Shown here in pieces: positions 30,301 to 40,443 of a stretch of 64,000 bases of DNA (position 1 is the stretch's first letter; each line of letters begins with the position of its first letter). Source of the stretch: Ectobius pallidus (lineage: Eukaryota; Arthropoda; Insecta; Blattodea; Ectobiidae); the NCBI GenBank assembly GCA_964059195.1, contig CAXKWD010000003.1:193464174-193528173 (forward strand), written 5' to 3'. Position numbers and translations under genes: made by a program. The notes beneath the pieces are model-generated. The model made no database searches. It saw nothing but the letters and a program-made list of their open reading frames with translations, and was not told the origin of the DNA.

Positions 30301-33059
30301 ACCAACCTCTCCAGCAGATTTACTGGAGAACTTCTGTGTCAGACCCTATTCAGCTGTTTGACCTAACCACGGTCACTTATGGCACTGCTTCTGCCTCCTT
30401 CCTGGCAACCAGAGCTCTTAAACAGCTAGCCATCGACGAGGGAAGCAAATTTCCTGTAGCAGCCTCCATCATAAACAATTCCATCTATGTCGATGACATA
30501 GTGGCCACTGCTGCTACGCTGTCTGAGGCCAAGGTTATTGTCTCTCAGCTGAGAGAGCTTCTCCCCCTAGGTGGATTCAATCCTCGTAAGTGGAGTTCCA
30601 ATTCTGTGGAACTGCTCCAAGACGTTCCTCCTGAGCTGCGGGAGTCTCTCGACCACAGAACCTTTGGTGATTCTGACACCTCCTCTATAAAGGCGCTAGG
30701 CCTCATATGGCAACCTTCTGACGATATGCTCAGGATCGAAACTTCAGTCGATCCCTCCAAGCCATTCACCACCTGTTCCAGAAGGACATTGCTATCTTGT
30801 ATAGCCTCTATTTTTGACCCCCTTGGTCTAATATGCCCTATAGTGTCCTACTGCAAGATTCTGTTCCAATCTTTGTGGAAGGAGACTACTTCATGGGACC
30901 AGCCCATTCCTTCTGCGGTCGCCGACAAGTGGCGCAAGATTCACAACCAACTTCAGTTCATCTCCAGCATCGCTATCCCTCGGCTAGCATTACAGCAGAA
31001 CTTCGTATCTGTGCAGTTGCACGGTTTCTGTGATGCTAGCGAGGTGGCATATGGCGCCTGTCTGTACCTACGATCTACTAATCACCTCGATAAGGCCAAG
31101 AGCTGTCTGCTTTGTGCCAAGTCTAGGGTTGCCCCTTTGAAGGCAACGACTATACCTCGCCTTGAATTGTTGGCAGCTCACTTGTTGGCAACGTTAGTTC
31201 ACCGGGTGTTACCTGCGTTGCAACTTTCTATAAGTTCAGTACACCTGTGGAGTGACTCCAAGGTTGTACTTGGTTGGTTAAACCATTCACCTTCTAAACT
31301 TAAGACCTTCGTGGCTAACAGAGTCGCGGACGTCCAAGAATTCACTGCCATTGGATCTTGGTCGCATGTGTCATCTAAGGACAATCCCGCTGATCTCATC
31401 TCTAGGGGAGCCACCCCTTCTGACCTACTTAACAACTCTCTGTGGTGGTCAGGCCCTTCTTGGCTTACTGCCGACTCCACTCAGTGGCCCAGTTTGCCCA
31501 CTGAGCTCGAGTCTTCGTCTCTCCCAGAGGTGAAGATAGCAGCGCTAGTCACCATCGAAACCTCTAGCTTAAGCCCATGGCTGACTAAGTTTTCACACTT
31601 GAAAACAATCAGGGTCATGGCTTATGTGCGACGTTTCATTAATAATTACTTGAAACTCAAGTCACCTATCAATGGCCCTTTATTGCCGTCAGAGCTTACT
31701 GAAGCTTTGCATTCTTGCATTAGAATCATTCAAAGGAATGCTTTCAGAAAGGAAATTCAAGCATTGTCTTCCTCGCAAGATTTGCCTTCTTCTAGTAAGA
31801 TCCGGCAACTATGCCCCTTTATTCAGGATAACATCCTGCGTGTAGGTGGACGTCTAAGTCGGTCCAACCTACCCTTTGACAACAAGCATCAGATATTACT
31901 TCCTGCAGAGCATGCTTTCACCAGGCAGTTAGTTCTCCATGTGCACTTGCATCTAGGTCATGCAGGACCTCAGCTAGTCATCTCACACTTGCGAGAGTCG
32001 TATTGGATCCCTTGCATTCGCAAGCTGGTTCGCAGTGTACGGAGGCGCTGTAGTGTTTGCTTCCGCTTTGAGGCTCAGGCTTTTCAGCAAAAGATGGCTG
32101 ATCTGCCTCCTGAGAGAGTAAATCCTCTCCCTCCTTTCACAAACTCTAGTGTGGACTACGCCGGTCCATTCTCTCTCAAGTTTGGTGGCCCGCGGTCCAA
32201 GGTGACTACCAAAGCCTACGTTGCTATTTTTGTCTGCATGTCCACGAAGGCCGTACACGTTGAGCTAGTGACTTCGCTCACCTCACGTGCCTTCCTGGCG
32301 GCATTGTCAAGGTTCACAAGTCGTCGTGGAATTCCAAGTTCAATCACTTGTGATAATGGTAGAAACTTTGTCGGAGCCCACGCCGACCTGCAGAACCTCT
32401 CTAGGCTTTTGATGTCATCAGAACATCACTCCGCAGTGCAAGACGCCACTGCGCATTTGAACATTCATTGGCGTTTCTTGCCTCCTCACTCTCCACACAT
32501 GGGAGGACTTCATGAGGCGGCAGTACGCTCTTTGAAGTTCCACTTGAAGAGGATGTCCTCGTCCTGTAAGTACACTTACGAGGAGATGTCTACTGTTCTC
32601 ACACAAATTGAGTCATTCTTGAATTCACGTCCTTTGATGTCGTTATCTGAGGACGTGGATGACTTTGGATATTTGTCTCCCGGCCACTTTCTTATTGGCA
32701 AGCCCATTGTATCGGTGCCCAGTCCTGACCTCTCTGGTGGGTACAGCCTGCGTTCCCGTTGGAACCATCTTCAGCAGATGGTCACTTGTATTTGGAAGAA
32801 GTGGTCCGTGGATTATCTCCACACGCTACAGCGTCGTGCAAGGTGGCACAAGGTACTTCCAGACGTTCCTTTGGGTACCCCTGTATTGGTTCTCGAGGAC
32901 AATGTACCTCCTCATAGGTGGGTGCTTGGTCTGGTGCACCAAGTACACCCAGGCCCAGACGGCCTCATCAGAGTTGTCACTGTGCGCACTGTCTCAGGCA
33001 CTTATAAGAGGCCCCTCATCAAGTTGGCTCCTCTGCCTGTCAGTGAAGAGGGACAGTGA
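27345..33059 (+). CDS. BEL/Pao Gag-Pol polyprotein, intact
   Basis: An uninterrupted 1904-residue frame. It drives copy-out transposition: Gag packages the RNA, and Pol copies and integrates it. In order: an alanine/glutamate-rich coiled coil (residues about 105-170) with three tandem copies of an 18-residue AQAQLALAREEAEAKRAE-type unit; a Gag core of the DUF1759 type (about 290-450, FNGNPSEWIEFRDTF); Cys/His knuckles (about 495-560); a Pao-type aspartic protease (LLDSGSDCNLIS, about 608); reverse transcriptase with YVDD (about 1048); RNase H (FCDASEVAYG, about 1227; WSDSK, about 1302); the H2C2 integrase finger (about 1530-1570); the integrase core with Asp in VDYAGPF, Asp in TCDNGRNF and Glu in GGLHEAAV (about 1600-1725); and a DUF5641 C-terminus (about 1800-1900). 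The first ATG lies 532 bp after the LTR. No stop or frameshift. Confidence 0.97.
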   Translation: MSSPDGLTALKAKRVPIKAQITRQVNVISNLAIEDVTYPELKKYESKLDELAAKFDLVQTEIDGVDYSDAEEAYRAEVDAVISRGNSQLCKFLQALSDKEVLAQQALAERQAQAQLALAREEAEAKRAEAQAQLALAEKEAEAKRAEAQAQLALAREEAEAKRAEAHAQAEAAQKTKIRRFEYLQSQLLRQMQIMREYEIEDLTTLHEARIRRSEFVEIFKAYKSDYAQVAIDEAYQDHEFDFHAVESDYYKVISFFNSMIAEKKQLYEPEQAQTASQRSSLDPVTPLLPKLPEIRLPQFNGNPSEWIEFRDTFSSLVIQHRHISDMDKYQYLKSCLSSEVSTVIQNIPVSAATFQVAWQTLIDRFDNDRLIANTHLDNLFSPPQIERYSAESLQKYLDHFISTVHALNSLNTEVELSDLIITRIIIDKLPMNLIREWESSVKIGKLPTLKELFVFLESRVRILQMTDAATKSQAAKSVPSSPAPSKSKSSSSRPKCLCCRTAVHDLFSCSDFRSMTFAQRDQFVRDRKLCRVCLYSQGHANNCRTFQCRRCAGRHSTFLHDPTSDSHQAANTAGVMASSQTQQRCLLPTATVRILDSDGSPVEATALLDSGSDCNLISDRLFRCLGLAPHAQRTTLAGILSTNVSTHKLTNITIQSRVTSWRYNAQAIVVPEISEKRFPSSFIETKDWNIPPNLPLADPFFSRPKCVDLLLGVEICAQVVCPGQISTCELPTIQNSHLGWYFAGKLPSAPFPSQRCHTSNGHRRRSTAKRYLEASPNEPECSEAMSSNYSAFLTADQLVSNQLSRFWELERVSNSAPFPDESVCEQHFAANTQRDSDGRYIVKLPFVSAPESLGSTVLQAQKRFFSLEKRLSSNETLREEYNRFMDDYLKLGHMKPASRSSLGKYEYIIPHHPVLKPSSTTTKLRVVFDASAKSSNGKSLNDILAVGPVVQPDLFSILLRFRFNPVAFTADIEKMYRQVLVHPDHQPLQQIYWRTSVSDPIQLFDLTTVTYGTASASFLATRALKQLAIDEGSKFPVAASIINNSIYVDDIVATAATLSEAKVIVSQLRELLPLGGFNPRKWSSNSVELLQDVPPELRESLDHRTFGDSDTSSIKALGLIWQPSDDMLRIETSVDPSKPFTTCSRRTLLSCIASIFDPLGLICPIVSYCKILFQSLWKETTSWDQPIPSAVADKWRKIHNQLQFISSIAIPRLALQQNFVSVQLHGFCDASEVAYGACLYLRSTNHLDKAKSCLLCAKSRVAPLKATTIPRLELLAAHLLATLVHRVLPALQLSISSVHLWSDSKVVLGWLNHSPSKLKTFVANRVADVQEFTAIGSWSHVSSKDNPADLISRGATPSDLLNNSLWWSGPSWLTADSTQWPSLPTELESSSLPEVKIAALVTIETSSLSPWLTKFSHLKTIRVMAYVRRFINNYLKLKSPINGPLLPSELTEALHSCIRIIQRNAFRKEIQALSSSQDLPSSSKIRQLCPFIQDNILRVGGRLSRSNLPFDNKHQILLPAEHAFTRQLVLHVHLHLGHAGPQLVISHLRESYWIPCIRKLVRSVRRRCSVCFRFEAQAFQQKMADLPPERVNPLPPFTNSSVDYAGPFSLKFGGPRSKVTTKAYVAIFVCMSTKAVHVELVTSLTSRAFLAALSRFTSRRGIPSSITCDNGRNFVGAHADLQNLSRLLMSSEHHSAVQDATAHLNIHWRFLPPHSPHMGGLHEAAVRSLKFHLKRMSSSCKYTYEEMSTVLTQIESFLNSRPLMSLSEDVDDFGYLSPGHFLIGKPIVSVPSPDLSGGYSLRSRWNHLQQMVTCIWKKWSVDYLHTLQRRARWHKVLPDVPLGTPVLVLEDNVPPHRWVLGLVHQVHPGPDGLIRVVTVRTVSGTYKRPLIKLAPLPVSEEGQ

Positions 33060-33189
33060 CACCTGCTTTCTTCAGAGTGCTGATGCCGGACGCATCCCAC
33101 ACCACCGATTTTGACTTTCTTGCGACTTGATAGTTGTTTTGGCCTCAAATCCTTGCATTCACGAATTTGCTTGACGTCACATTCTGTTA

Positions 33190-33213
33190 GATAATTTCAC
33201 GAGTGAAATTATC
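33190..33213. other. Perfect hairpin before the 3' LTR
   Basis: GATAATTTCAC, a GA loop and GTGAAATTATC form 11 perfect base pairs, ending ten bases before the 3' LTR. The polypurine tract expected here is weak (GCGGGCAATA), so the hairpin may be part of the plus-strand priming region. Function is inferred from position only. Confidence 0.6.
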
Positions 33214-33223
33214 GCGGGCAATA

Positions 33224-34449
33224 TGTTCCGTCTAATATTCCGTGTCTGGCTGGATTTGAGGCATCAGCTGTTTTTGCGAGGTCATTCGCCGTGTTGCCAT
33301 GGCAACAAGTGTATTTAACTGCGTTTCTTTTATTTTTGTGCTTTCAATATAATTTTAAATATGTTTATTATCTGGTTTGTTCTTTCTTCCCATCAATTCT
33401 CATCAGAAATGACATTTGACTGTCGCATCTTTCATTTTTTGGATAGTCATGTCTATAATCTCAAACCCAAAATTTCAGTCTGATTATTTTTAGTATATTT
33501 TAATCATGATTTTGTGTTTTTAAGGAAACAATTCAGTTTTAAAGTAATGCTAATTAATTCTCTTATTTATGATTTAGTATTTTAATGTAACTTAATTGAT
33601 TTATTTCCAAGATTAATTATTTATTGTTTTTCTTGGCCAATGGGATTCTTGCTTTACGTCACATGTCGTGACGTCTGTCATTCTTGCTATTCATTCTTAT
33701 TCTCTCGTTCGAAGCTTTCGCCAGGCTAGTTTTCAGTTCAGAATTCTGAATCTAGTTATTATTGTCGAGCTGGGAATTTGAAGTTTCCCAGCCCTAGTTA
33801 TTGCAGAGACGCAATTTAATACGTTCTTCAAAGTAATTTATTTGTGATTCAATTACAAATGTGTGAAGCCAAGTTTTTTACTTCCCTGATCAAACCGTAT
33901 GGACTTGAATGCGTAACTCATTAAGTAAAAGGATTTACTGTAAGTACTGCTGTGAAGTGAATATTTCAGAGTGCTTAATTTTAGTTGCAGTGTCGAAGCA
34001 ACATTTAAAGGTTCTTATTCTCGGTCGAAGCAGCAAGTCGACCTTAAAATAATTTGCTGATAGTGCGCATTCACTTCAAGAATAGTGCAATTCTTTCTCA
34101 GTTGTTTGAGCAAGCGCGACTATAAAAATTGCTCTGCTCTGGTCCTCCGAGCTATTCATCAGTCTTATAAGGCAAGCATGCCTTATTTTCCAGAAGGAGC
34201 TTACTAAGTCGTCTCCCCTTGACTTCATCAACATTTCATCTTCTTCGGCACCGCTAGGAAGAGGAATTTATTTGTAAAGCAAGATACACAAAATTCCATC
34301 TTGCTTATCATTTTGTCCATTGTGCTCTTTGTATCTTTCAAGGGGCTCAATAAATATATTTTAAATTTGACTTAGTGTAGCATCCTTCAAACCGGAGAGG
34401 TTTCCCCGTGTCCCTATTTCGCCTGCGAGCTACCGTGGGAGCGGGAACA
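33224..34449 (+). repeat. 3' LTR of the BEL/Pao element
   Basis: Same as the 5' LTR except for one extra CA (GATACACAAAATTCC versus GATACAAAATTCC). Provides the polyadenylation signal for the element's RNA. Confidence 0.95.
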
Positions 34450-34588
34450 AACTGTTAAGAACTTAAAAAAGGGCAATTAAAATCATCATTTTTTGGCATA
34501 CAGTGAACCAAAATAAACATACATTACACTGGGCTTAATCCTTGGAAAAGGATTTTTCCTCAACTTCCTAGCTAGCTCTAGCAGTAAC

Positions 34589-34747
34589 ACTTAACCATCA
34601 TTAAAATAGCCCTAAACTTTAACAGCTCATTGCTGGCCGGTTAAATGGTTAATGGCTGCAAAGTCTAGAAAGAACTCGGCTGCATTTCATCATAACTTTG
34701 AAAGGGTCATTCTAGTTTACATTAAAACACATTGTTGTTTAAGAATT

Positions 34748-34803
<56 letters not shown>

Positions 34804-35100
34804 GCCTATATATATGAGTAAATGAATCTCAACTCTCCTTTTCCACACACACACACGTGCACACACACACACACAAAGAGTTAGCAGTGTGATATGATTT
34901 AGATATGTTTCCTGCATCTAGACATGATCATAATTTTGTTTTAAAGTTTCCTTTTTCCTGTGTAAATGATGGTTAAATATTCACACCTTTCTCAAAACTA
35001 TCCTTATCCAAGACAAACTTTGCAAAAAAGTTTCCTTTTCCACTTGAAAAATATATTTCAAAACTTTCCTTTTCCAGCGTTAGTTTTATTAACAAATCGC
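34589..35100. repeat. Non-coding stretch with microsatellites
   Basis: (CA)n and (TA)n runs at 34757-34802 and a broken (CA)n run at 34845-34876. No gene. Confidence 0.8.
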
Positions 35101-35864
35101 TAGGGGCCGTATTTTTTGGTAATAATGATAAGCGCGAAATTTTATAAAACAACCTCTCTTAGCTATATTTGGCTTTTATATGCTTAAAATACCAATATGA
35201 ACCAAATTGAATCCACGAAATATTGCGAAATTTACTCGATTCTGCGAAATGAGCCTGAAAAAGTGCCTTAAAATCACGATATCGTGTTTTGGTGTACTGT
35301 ATTTTTTATTTCTTAGCAGCATGCTTTTTTTCTGCTGCTTCTCTGGCTGTCGAAGATTTACCGATATATCGATATTTGTGATTGATCACAAAGATTGTCT
35401 GTGATCTGGTTTGTACTGTTGAGTACTCTTCTGCTATCTCCTGCTATCTCTTTGCCAAGTTAGCGATGCCTATGATCGATTACAGCAGAAGAGTGTAGAA
35501 TCTTTATTACTTGTATTCAATAGATTTCGTCTTTTATCCACAAGTGGTATGGTTGGCACTTCTGTTTGCAAATGGCTATCTGATGGTGTTTAATAGAAAT
35601 TATGATAATAATTTCTCGTAATTATATTTGAACATTACTCTAGTCATGTCTAAATCGAAAGTTACTTCAATTCAGACAAGGTCAGAAGAATATAGAAATG
35701 AGGGGGGGGGGGGGTTAGTTCATGTAAATAAAGAAGCAAAGTTTTTGATTACGCAATGTTCCCAATGTAGTATAAAGTAACTTATTTCACGAAATACCCA
35801 CTGAAATAGAAGGAAGTTAACACCGAAATCAGCCATTTCATTTCACCAATAAATCAGGGCCCTA
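35101..35864. mobile_element. hAT MITE with 8-bp target duplication
   Basis: Ends TAGGGGCCGTATTT and, on the complement, TAGGGCCCTGATTT; flanked by a perfect CAAATCGC duplication (35093-35100 and 35865-35872). Shares its whole body with 12558-13350. It carries a poly-G run at 35703-35714 and many GCGAAAT words near the left end and CGAAAT/CCGAAAT words near the right. No transposase frame. Confidence 0.9.
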
Positions 35865-35872
35865 CAAATCGC

Positions 35873-36169
35873 TAATATTTTTTAGAACTGTCCTTATCCA
35901 TATGAATATGTTTTATTAAATTTAATTAGTTTTATGAAGTGCACGCCTGTTTCAGGAAATATGAAAGTAACAAGAACATTTCCTTTTATTTTGTTTCTTA
36001 CATTGTTTGTGAATTCCCGCCATTTTCACTATGAACTGTGGACATCATACTGCGAGAAGCTAATCGGTTTGTCCTAATCTATTTCTTATTGTTCAATAAA
36101 ACCTTGTGAGAAAATGACAATATTATTGTAGTATTAAATATCAATTTTTTAGGAAAATATTCCTCTACA
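35873..36169. other. No recognisable feature
   Basis: AT-rich, nothing recognised. Confidence 0.4.
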
Positions 36170-36997
36170 TTTGCAACATCAGTTTTAAGACACCAGCTAT
36201 TGACGCATGTTCTACTTATCTCCAACTGAAAAATCAAATTCGCCAAGCTTGTACATCCTCAAAGATGAAAACGGATCTTCTTATCCAGTTGAGAGTTCAT
36301 CAGTTAAAAGCAAAGGCATTCTACACACAGTTTCAGGAGAAAGAGACAAATGGAGTTCTTCTGCTCACTTATGATTGTCACGAGTGCCGGATCAGGTAGC
36401 ATATTACAGTAGACAACTATACTGCTATAATTTTACTGTCTGTCTGAGACACTCAAATGCACCACAAAATGTGGATACTGTTACTATCTACACCTGGTTA
36501 GAACATGAAAGACTGAAAGGATCCAATCATCAGCTCTACTTGATGCACTCAAGAATTCCAAACTAGAAAATGGCGATTTTGATTGTGTTTGACTCTGTTC
36601 AGATGGCTGTCCTGGACAGAATCAACAGTGATCGGAATAGTGATGAAATGGTTTAAAGAAGGAGCACCAAAAACGATAAAGAGAGTCAAATTTCTGTATC
36701 CTGTTGTAGGGCACTCTTTTCTTCCTCCCAATAGAGTATCCGGGAGAATAGAGAAAGTAATTAGGCAAGAAGAGACAATACATATTCCTAATAAGTCCAA
36801 AACGATTTTTCAAGATTTTGGAAAAGTGAAGAAGCTAGGTTCAGATGTGCCTGTCCATGATTGGAAGTTCGAAATTAATGAAATAATCAAACCTACAGGT
36901 CAGTGGCACTTTAAATTGTACTTGTGTAAAGTTTTTTGTGTTTTACAAAGAACACCAATGGAAGTGTGTTGGCCCAAGGTGAAGTTCACTAAGATTT
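36170..36997 (+). pseudogene. DUF7869-like transposon-associated protein, broken
   Basis: Plus-strand peptides in changing frames: LIQLRVHQLKAKAFYTQF, LLLTYDCHECR, YYSRQLYCYNFTVCL, YTWLEHERLKGSNHQ, then FPLYPVVGHSFLPP-type text (FLYPVVGHSFLPPNRVSGRI) and IRQEETIHIPNK. The order matches a large family of arthropod transposon proteins carrying the DUF7869 domain (YxRQL, W.E...GS, GHSF.P.DR), judged from memory of the family. The DGCPGQN-type segment between is lost or frameshifted near 36600. Several frame changes make it a pseudogene. Confidence 0.6.
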
Positions 36998-39546
36998 GAG
37001 ACTGAGTTCCAAGATCAGTTCTGAGAAAGAGCAAGACTTTAAGTAATGTTACACCATGAAGTTTATTAATATTACACCAGTTCAGCTGGAGCCAACTGGA
37101 CAGAACATGAGGATCTAATCCACTACAAGGCTTTGATAGATGATGAAGAAGAATGTGAAGAAGATGGGGATTTAACTATTGACAATGTCAATGATGTGCT
37201 ACATCTAATTGATTAAGAACTATCATGATTGTTTGATACATAACAACTGTCATTTTCCAAAACAGTTATTAACAAAACTGCCTCTTTCCAGAAAAAGTTA
37301 CTTTCAAAACTCTCCTAATTCATTGTTTTTCTTAAAAACCATCTTTAGTCTAACTGTTTTGTTATATATTTATACAATCTCACGACATATATTTTCCAAT
37401 ATAGGTTTTCTACAAATCACTAAGACGTGTAAACAATACTAGGGAACAATATTTTCAAAGAACTACTAATTTATATGCATGGAGGAAGTTTTCTGTTTTC
37501 CTACAAATGAGTTAGAGTGGATAAGAAGAGTTTTGATATATATATATCAAAACGCGAAGGAAAAATGATTTAGATAAACCACAACTTCACTTAAGTACAA
37601 ATATAAAAAGTCACTGCTATCAACAGATAATTTTTTTTAATAAAATTCCATTAAAGATAAGAAATCTTGAAAAAAAAATAACTCTACAACATTCTATGTA
37701 TTTGGTTCAAAAGCAAAGCGATATACACCGTAGAAGAATTTTTAGAGAGTAATATACCAGAAAATATTATGGATATAAATTTGTATTCTTAGCTTTTTTT
37801 GTTATTATATAAAACTATCCAAAAACTGACGAAGCCTATTGTACAAATATATTGTATTTAAAGGTGAATAAAGATTTGATTTGATTATACACACACACCA
37901 CATGGTAATAAAGCCAATGTGCAGTCAACACTACCATACAATAAAATTTTGGATTTGATGTAATCAAGGTTTGAGAGGGTATCATTCCTATAATAAACAA
38001 TAGTGATAGAACTCCACATAAATGAAATCTGATGTGATGCACTCACATTGGTGGACATGGATAATATAATTTTTTCCCTTCACATTTTGGTATACAGGGT
38101 GTTAATGAATAACTCTGAAATATTTTACCAGTGTATAGAGGGGACATAGACAAGAAACTTTTATTAGGAGATTTTTGACTCATAGATTAAATTTTTCCTG
38201 TTACAGCATAAAATCTCCCAGGGCATGGTCGCCACTGACTTCTAACATTTGAAAAATACAAAATAAAGGAACTTCCTTGTTAACACTGGAGTTATGAATA
38301 AAAAAACTAATGGAGTGGCAGTCAGTCATGTGTTTAGTCTGTAAACTTTAAAGATTATGGAAACACTAAATTATGATATAGCCTAGCTGTTGAATGATTA
38401 AGAAGCCATTTAATGAAATTTTTAACCCTATTTTGCTTCGTTACTGACTTATGAGAACCAAACTGGGCATAATCCCAATGACGCGGACCCATTCATGCGA
38501 CATTTCCACAGACTGTGATGATTTTTGTTTATGAGCGAGGCAGTGTGACCAACTGTTCTAGTATATAGTGACAGCAGATGATTTTATGCCTCGCACCAGC
38601 CAAGCTCCACTGTTTTGTTAGGTTAGGAACGTTTATGTTAGTTAAGGAGCAATATACTGAATAGCACGAGGTTTCTATCACAACCACCATTTCTTACGAG
38701 CAACTAGTAGCTTGTACCTTTGTAGGTTTGTCAGACTGTTCACCCATAATCATATCTCGTTTAGCGATATGACGTCACACCTCCAACGTCCAATCACGAG
38801 GATGAGGACAGAAAAAATGGCGGAGAACAAGGAAATATTCGATAGATCGTGATATAAAAGAAAATGTATCAATTAGGGTGGGTGGGTTGGACCAAATCAT
38901 TCGCCAAGACAACATCTCTCCACACATCTATCTATAACAAAATTTGTGTGATAAAAGTGTTTTGTGAAGAGAATTTCGGTTCTAAAAAATGGGATTTTAC
39001 CCCAAACTGTAATGGCTTTAATGCACTGTAGCATACACATTTTAAGTCACAGAGCAAAAATGTCGTAGTAAAAGTTGCTTGTAGTATCTATCCAATACGA
39101 TCCCTGTCTACTAGTTTTCAATACCGTAACGAAACAAATGTTTCCAAGAGAATCCACAGGATGCCTTTGCCCCATAACCGAGGTCCAATGAAACATTCCT
39201 GCCACACACAAGATGACTAACTTAGCAACTGATCTGTATCAAAGGCAAGATGCCTTGTTCTTGAAATTGTTACCTCGTGAGTATTCATGTGCACATGCTA
39301 TAATGAGATCAAGCCAGTAGAAGTTAACAACGTGGTATAATTCCATGTTGAGGTCAGCAAATCAGTGCTCTACTCCGTAGCACTACATTGCTGAGGAAGC
39401 CAGTGACAAAAAGCTAATACTAGAGAATCAACCTGCCAATCTTTCTGGCTTTTTCATCTAAGCAGTTCTCCATATTACTGCCTGAAATGTTTTAAATATC
39501 CCATTCCTGTCCTTGATGGAAAATGAGTAAATACAGTAATTGCTCC
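36998..39546. other. No recognisable gene
   Basis: AT-rich sequence. At 38092 TACAGGGTGTTAATGAATAA resembles a terminus of an IS630/mariner-type element, but I found no partner. Nothing else is identifiable. Confidence 0.4.
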
Positions 39547-39660
39547 TTAATTGGTGTCTACGTTGAAAGCAAAGGTTACAGTGTTGCCTACAGCAATTTC
39601 CCTGCTTGTTTTCAGCCAACGAATAAGTACTGTCAGTTCATGACCTTTACAAACCATTTT
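39547..39660 (-). CDS. Candidate last exon of an unidentified gene
   Basis: On the minus strand, after the acceptor TAGATCACAG, 37 codons read KMVCKGHELTVLIRWLKTSR and on, ending VDTN and TAA. It is in phase with the upstream candidate exon 39728-39848 across a 67-bp intron. I do not recognise the protein, and a transposon origin is possible. Confidence 0.42.
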   Translation of the reverse strand, partial: KMVCKGHELTVLIRWLKTSREIAVGNTVTFAFNVDTN

Positions 39661-39727
39661 CTGTGATCTATGAAAATTTAGCCTGCCCACAATTTGTTAA
39701 TTAATAAAAACTTTAAGATATACTCAC

Positions 39728-39848
39728 TGTACAAGGATCCAAATCTGAATATTCTCGATCAACTCTTGACAAAATTATTTTTGGCACTCTAGTGGCGAGA
39801 GACTTCAGTGCCTGCAGCATTGGGCTTAATTCCATTTTCATGAAGTTT
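39728..39848 (-). CDS. Candidate internal exon of an unidentified gene
   Basis: Minus strand: acceptor TTCTATTGCAG, 121 bp without stops reading NFMKMELSPMLQALKSLATR, PKIILSRVDREYSDLDPCT, then donor GTGAGTA. The exon ends in phase 0, and the next exon (39660 downward) continues in phase 0 to a stop, an agreement not expected by chance alone. Earlier exons would lie above 39849; the hAT element at 40092-46090 would then sit in the preceding intron. No family is recognised. Confidence 0.45.
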
Positions 39849-40443
39849 CTGCAATAGAATATATGTACAATGAGGCAGTAAATAGGCAACCTGCAGAAAA
39901 TAGCAGATATCGAAATCTAAAAGGGCAAAATTCCAAATTGCTTCAGTAAAGAACCAAAACCATAATAGACTTTATGTTGAAATGCTCATTTACAAGAAAA
40001 ATACCTAGAAATTTGGAAAGGTCTCTGAGAAAACACACATAAATATGCCTGTAGAAGTTACCGGACTTGCAGCCATGTGATAGACCTATATCAGGGGTCG
40101 GCAACCTTTTGAGTCGGAAGAGCCAAAAATTACAATTTACAAAATTTCAAAGTTTTTAAAGAGCCAGAAAATTTTTTCTTGCCAACAATAAATAGTACTC
40201 GCATAAATAAAGTTTTTTGATAAAAAATCTATTTATTCATAAGATCTATTTATTCATAAGAAAAAAATATCTATTTATTCATATATAAGTAGTGTTTTTC
40301 ACAACAAAGTAGATAATATATAACTTATATATATATGGCATTATTAGATAATTACTTATTATTTAAGTAAAAAATTAAAACAATTAGACATTTACTTACA
40401 ACACTAACTTGTACTTCAATAACATACATTTGAGCAAACAAAT

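Larger units (their letters stand above)
25589..34449 (+). mobile_element. Complete BEL/Pao LTR retrotransposon
   Basis: 8861 bp with LTRs TG...CA of 1224 and 1226 bp and a perfect 5-bp target duplication AACTG (25584-25588 and 34450-34454), as usual for BEL/Pao elements (4-6 bp). One open polyprotein frame lies between them. The LTRs, compared by eye, differ only by one CA dinucleotide near 26650 / 34288, so insertion was recent. It sits in a duplicated segment whose other copy (near 17008) shows the uninterrupted AAAAACTGTTAAG site. No envelope-like frame is present. Confidence 0.97.
17627..34588. repeat. Segmental duplication, copy 2, expanded by insertions
   Basis: Shares with copy 1 the blocks 17627-17902, about 20108-22071, 24822-25209, 25557-25588 and 34450-34588. 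Between these blocks lie insertions not present in copy 1: a LINE/mariner/LINE nest, a 2.75-kb element, a 347-bp hAT MITE and an 8.86-kb BEL/Pao element. Some 14 kb of the 17 kb is thus younger than the duplication, or has been lost from copy 1. Confidence 0.85.

Noticed and set aside
38092..38112. TACAGGGTGTTAATGAATAA, resembling an IS630/mariner terminus
   Set aside because: No partner end seen; a single terminus is not enough.
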